This document shows, in pieces, positions 12,900-18,955 of a stretch of 18,955 nucleotides of DNA. The DNA is from Bdellovibrio sp. GTDB lineage: Bacteria; Myxococcota; SpSt-1050. How positions within the stretch are numbered: the first letter of the stretch is position 1; every line of letters begins with the position of its first letter. The notes under the pieces are model-generated. The model saw only the letters and a program-made list of their open reading frames with translations, did no database searches and was not told the origin of the DNA. The stretch covers positions 1-18,955 of the forward strand of contig DYEF01000057.1 in assembly GCA_020725805.1 (NCBI GenBank), read 5' to 3'. The translations under genes and the position numbers were made by a program.

Positions 12900-15272
12900 T
12901 TACTTTGGCAGGCAGCAGGCTCCTTCGAAGCAGGCATACCCTTTTGGGCACTGGGAGTCACTCGAACAGGGGGCAAATGTCTCGATACACTCGCCGTGGC
13001 ATACGCCTTTGTATGCAATCTTTACTCCGGCACACATTGCCTCGCACTCGTTCCCGTATGTCTTTCCGTCGACTCCGCAGACAGGTGCATAATAGAGCGG
13101 GCAGATACAGGATGTCATCTGGCAGCAGCCGTTGATGCAGGCATATCCTGCCTTGCAGTCGGAATCTTTACCGCAGGCCGGCTGGTCGAATGTACAGGCG
13201 TTGGCATAGCATTCCTTGGATATTACATTCCCCTTTTCATCATAGCATACTCTGCATATTCCGCCGTTCGGGTCCTCGAATTCCTCACATTTTCCTGAAC
13301 CGGTGCATTCCTTTCTGGTAACATTGCCATACTGGTCGAAGCAGATTGTGCAGAAACTCCCGCTGGGATCTGTATATGTGTCGCACTTCTCTGCTACTCT
13401 GCATTCCTTTGATACGATGTTGCCGTTGAAATCGACACAGACGGCACATATCGAATTGTTTTCATAGGTCTCTCTGCAGACAACCGAAGGATAACATTCC
13501 TTGAATATTACCTTTCCTTCATTATTTGTGCAAAGTGTGCATTTCATTCCGTTATCCTCATACTGTTTGCAGAATGTAGGATCGTAACAGTCCTCTCTTG
13601 CTATACTGCCGTCAGGAAAGAAGCAGACTCTGCAGGTAAGTCCGTATTCGTCAGTGAATTCATTGCATTTCAGAGGAGGTTCATTGCATTTACAGACCTC
13701 ACAGCCTCTCTCGTCTGTAACAAATCCGTATTCGCAGTAGAGGTCACAGAGTACAGGTTCACAGAGCGGCATGCAGACACCGCCGCCGCCGCAGTCAGTG
13801 GCACAGCATTCTGCAGGATATATTCCGTCGTTCGGCGATCTGCAGACACCTTTTTCATCGATCCATGCACCCCAGCATTTTTCACTGTTATATCCGCAGT
13901 CCATAAGGGCACAGAAATAGCCTTCGGGACAATCTCTGTCTGAATAGCATTCTTTTGATGAAGGTACGCACTGGCCATAGCAAACATCGGGACAGGCCAT
14001 ACCTTTACTCGGATCGCACCCGGGAGGAGGATTGCATATTTCACCTGCATTGCATCTAAAACCATCAGGACAGTCTATATCTGAGTAGCAACCCATCTTG
14101 CATTCGCCGTAATATGCTATTCCAGCTCCGGCGCATTTTGCCTCACATTCATTTCCATAAGTTACACCGTCTGTACCGCATACAGGGGCATAGTACAACG
14201 GGCAGGCACATCCGATGAGCTGGCAGCAGCCATTGATGCACTTATATCCGTCTACTCCAAGCGGGCAGTCAGAATCCATCTTACATTCGAATCCCATCTT
14301 ACAGGCACCGGAGCATCTGCAGCAGGAACCATCAGACTGACATTCAAATCCCTTTTCGCACATAAAGTCTATTCCGCATTTGCCTTCCGATGATGCATAG
14401 CATTCACACTCGCCCTGACATTCACCTTGATATGCCACCATAACACCGGCACATTTTGCAAAACATTCATTGCCGTAGGTTACTCCGTCGGTTCCGCAGA
14501 CAGGTGCATAGTATTCGGGGCAGATACAATTCTGATAAGGCAGGCAGACACCTTCAGACGGCGGAATTACGCACTTGGTTGTAAAGCACTTTTCTCTTCC
14601 GTCAGAACGGTAGTCGGCATTCGGGTATGCACAGTAATAACCTTCCGGGCAATCAGAATCGGATTCACACTTCATATCATTCTTCTTGACACAGACACCT
14701 TCTTCAATAACTACACAATTCGGTCCAAAGCATCTGTATGAACCTTCTTCGTCTCCAGCAACCGGAAATTCACAGTAGTAACCTTCAGGACAATCGAAAT
14801 CTGACTGGCACTTGTATGTGGCCGGAACACACTTGCCGTAACATTCACAGCCTGCACAGAGCGGGCAGGGGCCGAATTCACATATTTCGCCCTTTTCGCA
14901 TTCTGAATCTGACTTACAGACCCTCTCCTTACAGGAGACCACACATACACCGTCCTTACAGAGCCCGACCGGATACTGGCAGGAATTCATTTTGCTGACG
15001 CCGTCCTCATAGACGAGGGTCATACAGTCTGCATCGGATTTACACTCCACAAGGTCGTTTTTACAGTCGAAGCTGCATTTGCCTGATTCACACTTCCAAT
15101 CGCCAACGCATAACGGGTGTGTAAGACCTTCACAGTCCTTTGCAGTAATACAGGAATTCGTCCCGACATTGCCGAGATCTCTCGTCCCTCCGCACCCTCC
15201 GCTGTCTGCGCCGACAACGATAAAGAACGTCAGCACAGAAGAGAGGATGAGCAAAAATCTCTTTCTTTTCAT
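12900..15272 (-). CDS. Secreted Cys-rich protein with Kazal and antistasin-like domains
   Basis: 790 residues with about 121 cysteines (15%). The N-terminus is a signal peptide (hydrophobic 6-20) followed by SGGC, so Cys27 may be a weak lipobox; the protein is exported either way. Three Kazal-type protease inhibitor domains lie at 249-285, 355-391 and 722-758 (CPxYYAPVCGxDGxTYGNEC). By alignment with classical Kazal inhibitors their P1 residues are Glu253, Leu359 and Leu726. An antistasin-like domain is at 500-529 (C-x3-C-x4-C-x3-C-x10-C-x2-C-x-C). Five copies of a 31-32-residue Cys repeat follow (536-688). Many CxSDxDCPxGYxC motifs (e.g. 155-167, 202-214, 442-454) fill the rest. Protease inhibition is the likely role of the Kazal and antistasin parts, and multiple disulfides imply an oxidising location. 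AGGAGG lies 6 nt before the ATG. No clear promoter was found; its own strong terminator follows. Confidence 0.85.
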   Translation of the reverse strand: MKRKRFLLILSSVLTFFIVVGADSGGCGGTRDLGNVGTNSCITAKDCEGLTHPLCVGDWKCESGKCSFDCKNDLVECKSDADCMTLVYEDGVSKMNSCQYPVGLCKDGVCVVSCKERVCKSDSECEKGEICEFGPCPLCAGCECYGKCVPATYKCQSDFDCPEGYYCEFPVAGDEEGSYRCFGPNCVVIEEGVCVKKNDMKCESDSDCPEGYYCAYPNADYRSDGREKCFTTKCVIPPSEGVCLPYQNCICPEYYAPVCGTDGVTYGNECFAKCAGVMVAYQGECQGECECYASSEGKCGIDFMCEKGFECQSDGSCCRCSGACKMGFECKMDSDCPLGVDGYKCINGCCQLIGCACPLYYAPVCGTDGVTYGNECEAKCAGAGIAYYGECKMGCYSDIDCPDGFRCNAGEICNPPPGCDPSKGMACPDVCYGQCVPSSKECYSDRDCPEGYFCALMDCGYNSEKCWGAWIDEKGVCRSPNDGIYPAECCATDCGGGGVCMPLCEPVLCDLYCEYGFVTDERGCEVCKCNEPPLKCNEFTDEYGLTCRVCFFPDGSIAREDCYDPTFCKQYEDNGMKCTLCTNNEGKVIFKECYPSVVCRETYENNSICAVCVDFNGNIVSKECRVAEKCDTYTDPSGSFCTICFDQYGNVTRKECTGSGKCEEFEDPNGGICRVCYDEKGNVISKECYANACTFDQPACGKDSDCKAGYACINGCCQMTSCICPLYYAPVCGVDGKTYGNECEAMCAGVKIAYKGVCHGECIETFAPCSSDSQCPKGYACFEGACCLPK
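13209..13667 (-). repeat. Five tandem 31-32-residue Cys repeats in the coding region
   Basis: Repeat units start at Cys536, 568, 599, 630 and 662 of the protein. Each has the pattern C-x(9-11)-C-x2-C-x(11)-C, with a conserved core of C-x2-C-x3-xG-x-[IV]-x-x-[EK][ED]C, for example CRVCYDEKGNVISKEC in the last copy. The DNA copies have diverged, so the array is old rather than a recent slippage product. I do not recognise the unit as a named domain. Confidence 0.75.
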
Positions 15273-15620
15273 AAAAAACCTCCTAAAAAGGGTTAAAAAC
15301 GATACATTTTTATATTCAAGTTCTGTTCCAGAATACGGGCATAAAAAGTGGCTTGTTTCAAAGGGTTAGATTTTTCAAGGATTGCTTATAACTAGTACGG
15401 GACTCAGAATTTTTTTATTGGACGGTAAAAAATCAGTTCGCTTATAAAAAACCGGAGACGAACCGGAAAAGATATATCTTATGCATATAAAGGTATGCCT
15501 GCCGATGAAACAAGTCAGTAATCAGTAATCTCAATATGTTATAACTGTACCTTCAGAAAAGCGGTAAAAATTTTTAGTTTCATCTCTGCTCTATCCGGCG
15601 ATTTACGGATTTTGCAGGAA
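15273..15620. other. Gene-free stretch between Cys-rich gene and kinase gene
   Basis: AT-rich, with no credible coding region on either strand. It contains the Shine-Dalgarno of the Cys-rich gene (15279-15284), a possible terminator (15445-15466), a perfect 12-bp palindrome AAGATATATCTT (15469-15480), and a CAGTAAT direct repeat (around 15516-15528). I could not find a convincing -35/-10 pair for the Cys-rich gene, although one must lie here unless that gene is read from the kinase operon. Confidence 0.4.
15445..15466 (-). terminator. Possible short intrinsic terminator of the kinase operon
   Basis: On the minus strand CCGG, a 7-nt loop, CCGG and then TTTTTT (15451-15446). The stem is only 4 bp but fully GC, and it lies about 155 nt past the kinase stop. 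The perfect palindrome AAGATATATCTT lies immediately upstream. Confidence 0.4.
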
Positions 15621-17561
15621 TTATTTAGGGATTAAGATTGAGAAAGTTACACCGCCTTCGGGGTTATTCTTACAATTTATTCTTCCGCCGCTTTCTTCAA
15701 TAATTTTTGCTGCGATCGACAGGCCAAGTCCCGCCCCTTTCTCTTTGGTTGTATAAAACGGGTCGAATATGTGTTGTATAATGGCCTCATCGATTCCCTT
15801 TCCGTTATCTGAAATGTAGATCTTTGCAAAGCCGTCTGAATTCTCTGTCTTTATATGAATTTCACCGCCTTTATCTACTGATTCGATTGCATTGATTAAT
15901 ATATTTACAACTGCCTGCTTGAGCTGATTATAGTCGCCCTTTACAATTAGCTCTCCTTTGTAAAGATTATTTACCATTTTTATATTTTTACTTGTGCATT
16001 CCAGTTCGTATAAATCGGTTATTCCTTTAATCAGGTTATTAATATCTATATCCTCGATTCTGGAATCGGATATCTTGGCAAATCTCAGGTATTCATCCGA
16101 TAGCTTTACAAGGTTCTCTATCTCCGACTGGATGAGATTAAGCTTTTTCTGGTAGTGTTCATTGTCAACTCTGTTTTCCCTGAGGTCATCCCTTATGAAT
16201 TCTAGATTGAGAGAGATGGTAGAGAGGGGGTTTTTTATCTGATGGGTGAGCTGGGCGGCCATCCTTCCGATCGTTGCAAGTCGTTCGCTCTGGTTCAGGA
16301 GCCTCTTGGTTCTGACTATCTCGGTCCGGTTTTCGATAATCAATATGACTCCACGGATTCCGCCTGTCTCATCCAGAAAAGGGGAGATGATGATGTCGAA
16401 AATGAGCTGTTCGCTGTCGGATTGAATATTGACCTCTTCTATTATCTGCGTCTTCTTCTCGTATAATGCGATATTTATAGCGTTCCTGATATTACTGTTT
16501 TCAAAACCCGGGAAAGAGGAGAAGAAATTGATGTTTCTTTTTTCTCCGGCAAGACCTAGTAGGGATCTGGCGGCCGGATTAAATTTGATAATCTCGAGTT
16601 TTTCGTTGAGCACTATGATGGAAATCTTTATGCTGTTTATGATGCTTTCATTAAAGGATTTGATGTAGTCGAGTTCCGAATTGAGTTTCCTCAGGTTGGC
16701 GGTGAGTGTGAGTAACTGGTTGCGGTTCTCCTCTGTCTCTTTCTGTATTTTCAGAAATTCAGAGGTCAGGTTATTGATGTTGTTTATGAGGTCGGATATC
16801 TCATCTTCGTCTGCCGTCTTTATAGGCTCAAACTGATGGTGCAATATCATCGAGTCCAGTTTGGAAGAGAATCTTACGATTCTTTTGAGTCTTTTTTCTA
16901 TTCCCGTCAGGACAAGAACTGAGATAACGAAGGCGAGTATAGTAAAAAATATCAGCTGCCATCTGATTGTATTCTCCTCGCTTTCTATCCTGCGGATGAG
17001 AATTCTCATCAGCCCCTCGACCTGCATTATAAGAATCTTTTGTTCCTTTCTGAGTGTATTCTCTGCATTTTCTACCGGTATCCAGTAGTCTATTGGTCCC
17101 GGGTATATGCCGAGTTTAACCGATTCTATGAGTTTCTCTACCGCCTTGTTGTACTGTTCGGTTCTCTGCTCGAGTGATCTGATTCTTTCAAGAAGCTGAT
17201 TGTATGATTTCTCTTCATCAGAACCTGTAAATATCTTTTCGGACATGGCAAGAAGGCTCTTGATTCTGACCAGATATTCACTGCTGCTGTTTCTGAATGA
17301 AAGGTAATATGATTCGATTGCCGCAATCTTTTCTTCTTTTTCCTTAATGTCGAGGGTGTTTCTGAGTTCGTCGAATTTCAGATAACGTGAGCTTTCTATG
17401 CGCTGGGAATATTTATAAAGCGGAAGATAGATATTGGCAAATACAGATGCCTTCTGACCAATGTCGCTGAGTCTCAAGATGGCAATTATCAGGATAATGA
17501 TATAGAGCAGATTGATAATCAGAAATCCGATAAATACTCTGAAGCCGAGGGAGAATTTCAT
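15621..17561 (-). CDS. Membrane sensor histidine kinase (NtrB-like)
   Basis: 646 residues. The order is: TM1 (about 9-31); a mostly helical extracytoplasmic sensor region (32-200) like a four-helix-bundle domain; TM2 (about 202-220); HAMP (about 219-270); a coiled-coil linker; a PAS domain (about 300-412); the HisKA dimerisation domain with phospho-acceptor His440 in LTHQIKNPLSTI; and a HATPase domain with N-box NILINAIES (553-561), G1 DNGKGI (585-590), F-box FDPFYTTK and G2 GAGLGLS (609-615). This is the NtrB/AtoS type of kinase, which usually drives an NtrC-type regulator. No response regulator is adjacent. It starts 9 nt after the lipoprotein gene with a weak ribosome site, so the two are co-transcribed and probably coupled. 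The signal is unknown; the periplasmic bundle makes a ligand or envelope cue likely. Confidence 0.92.
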   Translation of the reverse strand: MKFSLGFRVFIGFLIINLLYIIILIIAILRLSDIGQKASVFANIYLPLYKYSQRIESSRYLKFDELRNTLDIKEKEEKIAAIESYYLSFRNSSSEYLVRIKSLLAMSEKIFTGSDEEKSYNQLLERIRSLEQRTEQYNKAVEKLIESVKLGIYPGPIDYWIPVENAENTLRKEQKILIMQVEGLMRILIRRIESEENTIRWQLIFFTILAFVISVLVLTGIEKRLKRIVRFSSKLDSMILHHQFEPIKTADEDEISDLINNINNLTSEFLKIQKETEENRNQLLTLTANLRKLNSELDYIKSFNESIINSIKISIIVLNEKLEIIKFNPAARSLLGLAGEKRNINFFSSFPGFENSNIRNAINIALYEKKTQIIEEVNIQSDSEQLIFDIIISPFLDETGGIRGVILIIENRTEIVRTKRLLNQSERLATIGRMAAQLTHQIKNPLSTISLNLEFIRDDLRENRVDNEHYQKKLNLIQSEIENLVKLSDEYLRFAKISDSRIEDIDINNLIKGITDLYELECTSKNIKMVNNLYKGELIVKGDYNQLKQAVVNILINAIESVDKGGEIHIKTENSDGFAKIYISDNGKGIDEAIIQHIFDPFYTTKEKGAGLGLSIAAKIIEESGGRINCKNNPEGGVTFSILIPK

Positions 17562-17570
17562 CAGGCTTTT

Positions 17571-18821
17571 TTACTTCTTCTCCACCGGCAGTCCGACAAG
17601 TATTGCTGTGGCATTATCATTCTGATTGTAGATAAAGCCCAGACAGATATCGTATTTTTTCAGCCCGAGGTCTTTGGTCTTGATGACATAGTAATAAATC
17701 GTTGCCTCTCCCTGCTGCAATGTCTTGGGTGTGCCATATTTGGTGTTAAAGAAGGATTCTATACTGCTTTTAGAAGACCCAAGCGTAAGATTTGTCCCCT
17801 TGAGTTTTCCGAAATACGGCGGGTAGAGTGTAATCGTCTTGACGTCGCCTGAGGAGGATTGTGAATCGATGGCCGTAAAACCTATAGAGAGGTAGTTGTA
17901 ATAGGTAAGTTTACTTGTGTTGTCATCAACTTTCAGGTCTTCGGGTCCGAGTATATTTCTCATATCAGATATAGATGTAGCATTACTCATAAATAAGGCG
18001 ATATCCGCGGTTATTCCGAGCGCCTTTGAGTTTTCGTAGTCGATATCGCCGGACGGGACGACTTTCTGGGGTCTGTAGATTGTGAAACCGGTTATCTTCT
18101 GGGATGAATCTGAGGCTACATTGATACCTTTCTTGAAATAGAAGTCGAATGTGTAATCTGTCCCTTCCACATTTGTCGTGGCTGAATGGTCAGAACTGCC
18201 AAACTCACTCTTTGCCTTTGAAAGGGCATCGCCGGTACGGGTCTTACCTTCTGTCTCGCCGTAAAAATCCTTTGAAATAATTATTCTCAAAAGTTTGTCA
18301 TTGTCTGTAAGGGATTTGGAACCATCTGTGTCTCCGAAGAGGAGATCAAACTTTAATTGGTCCATTCGGAGATAATATGGAACTCTTGAATCAGGGACAG
18401 TCATAGGAATGTCTTTTATGATGCCATAGGTATCATCAATTCTTATCTGTCTCGGCTGAGAATTGTATATAATGTCAATTCCGGATCCAGCAATAATTTT
18501 TGCAAGCGGCGGTGGATTGGTATCTGTAATGACATCCTCTGTATCTGAACCAGCATCTGCATCTGTCGTTGTGACATCAGTGTCAATTGTATCAGGCTGT
18601 ATATCCGGTGTTATTTCGTCTGAAGGCTCTGTGTCTGGAAGTATGACAATATCTTTTTCTGCATCAGTCAGGGTGTTCTCATCCTTTACCTCATTTATAT
18701 CTTTGATTTCATTATCTGCTGTACCTGATATATCATCGGATGAGCTTGTGTCATCACTGCAGGAAATATAAATCATCGTACCGAATAAAATGACAAAAAA
18801 CAGAAAAATAATCTTCTTCAT
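17571..18821 (-). CDS. Lipoprotein with Asp-rich linker and triplicated module, partner of the kinase
   Basis: 416 residues; family not recognised. The signal peptide ends YISC, so Cys21 is the likely lipidated residue. Residues 22-103 are an Asp/Thr/Ser-rich linker containing DIVILPDTE, nearly the same as in the lipoprotein at 11256-12632. The folded part (about 107-412) seems to contain three related modules of about 70 residues (near 180-252, 266-336 and 339-412). Each has a helix followed by [FL]G-x-P/S, then Y/F-rich strands and a final I-T-x-[IV]-x-x-P type strand, as seen in small periplasmic beta-helix modules of the GxxxxxVxxxLGxP style. AGGAGG (18828-18833) precedes the ATG by 6 nt, and a near-consensus promoter is upstream. 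Its gene is first in the operon with the sensor kinase, so it may present or bind the kinase's signal. Confidence 0.75.
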   Translation of the reverse strand: MKKIIFLFFVILFGTMIYISCSDDTSSSDDISGTADNEIKDINEVKDENTLTDAEKDIVILPDTEPSDEITPDIQPDTIDTDVTTTDADAGSDTEDVITDTNPPPLAKIIAGSGIDIIYNSQPRQIRIDDTYGIIKDIPMTVPDSRVPYYLRMDQLKFDLLFGDTDGSKSLTDNDKLLRIIISKDFYGETEGKTRTGDALSKAKSEFGSSDHSATTNVEGTDYTFDFYFKKGINVASDSSQKITGFTIYRPQKVVPSGDIDYENSKALGITADIALFMSNATSISDMRNILGPEDLKVDDNTSKLTYYNYLSIGFTAIDSQSSSGDVKTITLYPPYFGKLKGTNLTLGSSKSSIESFFNTKYGTPKTLQQGEATIYYYVIKTKDLGLKKYDICLGFIYNQNDNATAILVGLPVEKK

Positions 18822-18846
18822 CGCTTACCTCCTCATCAGGCTAATA

Positions 18847-18875
18847 ATTATACATTAAAGCATTACTAAATGCAA
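18847..18875 (-). promoter_or_regulatory. Near-consensus sigma-70 promoter of the lipoprotein-kinase operon
   Basis: On the minus strand TTGCAT (18875-18870), a 17-bp spacer, and a perfect TATAAT (18852-18847). The start is expected near 18840, giving a leader of about 19 nt with AGGAGG. Confidence 0.75.
18860..18873. promoter_or_regulatory. Dyad overlapping the -35 box, possible operator
   Basis: GCATT (18860-18864) and AATGC (18869-18873) form a perfect 5-bp dyad around 4 bp, covering the -35 box and most of the spacer. A related GCATTTTGC lies about 30 bp upstream (18901-18909). The position suits a repressor or autoregulator, but the dyad is short. Confidence 0.35.
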
Positions 18876-18955
18876 AAAATAAGAACATTAATTGGATTAA
18901 GCATTTTGCGATGTAATGTTTTTTTAGTGTTTCTCTGGTAAAAAAATCAGGATTA

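Noticed and set aside
12876-13298. 140-codon plus-strand open frame with a hydrophobic, Cys-containing product
   Set aside because: It is antisense to Kazal domain 3 and the Cys repeats, begins over the terminator region, and only mirrors their codons.

Overview
The window looks like an ordinary chromosomal segment from a Gram-negative bacterium of moderate to low GC content. Support for this comes from ZapA, three proteins with lipoprotein-like or secretory signals, a periplasm-facing histidine kinase and a DXP-pathway dxs. Asp-rich linkers after the lipobox, CxSDxDCPxGYxC motifs and Kazal domains are styles I associate with deltaproteobacterial groups (Myxococcota and relatives). That placement is inference only. 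No insertion sequence, integrase, CRISPR array or phage gene is visible.

Left part (1-2156): a small FmdB-type zinc-ribbon gene with its own promoter; a roughly 370-base stretch without genes; tRNA-Glu(CTC) and tRNA-Gln(CTG) on the minus strand; and a small secreted-protein gene whose reading frame runs without a stop through tRNA-Gln into tRNA-Glu. A divergent promoter pair with almost no leader then leads into zapA. A clear 6S RNA (ssrS) starts about 5 nt after zapA and is followed by an intrinsic terminator. Between 6S and rny lies a long-range helix (1984-2125) that I cannot assign to a known RNA family.

Middle part (2157-11252): a tight eight-gene plus-strand operon with short gaps or overlaps: rny (RNase Y), ymdB (metallophosphoesterase), tyrS, xseB, a stand-alone receiver-domain protein, dxs, a class I DNA photolyase and a Pif1-like helicase with a C-terminal WYL domain. 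It joins RNA decay, tRNA charging, isoprenoid synthesis and DNA repair. The receiver gene sits where ispA often lies between xseB and dxs.

Right part (11256-18955): a minus-strand envelope and secretion region. Reading in the direction of transcription, a lipoprotein with an Asp-rich linker and three repeats of a module is followed after 9 nt by a NtrB-like sensor kinase with no adjacent response regulator. Next is a 790-residue secreted protein with about 120 cysteines, carrying three Kazal domains, one antistasin-like domain and five copies of a 31-32-residue Cys repeat; it ends at a strong terminator. Last is a second Asp-linker lipoprotein with an Ig-like domain and a probable Cys/His hydrolase domain. 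The two lipoproteins share a linker motif (DI[IV]I[IL]PDTE). Most of the novelty lies here, together with the 6S-rny intergenic structure and the tRNA-overlapping gene.
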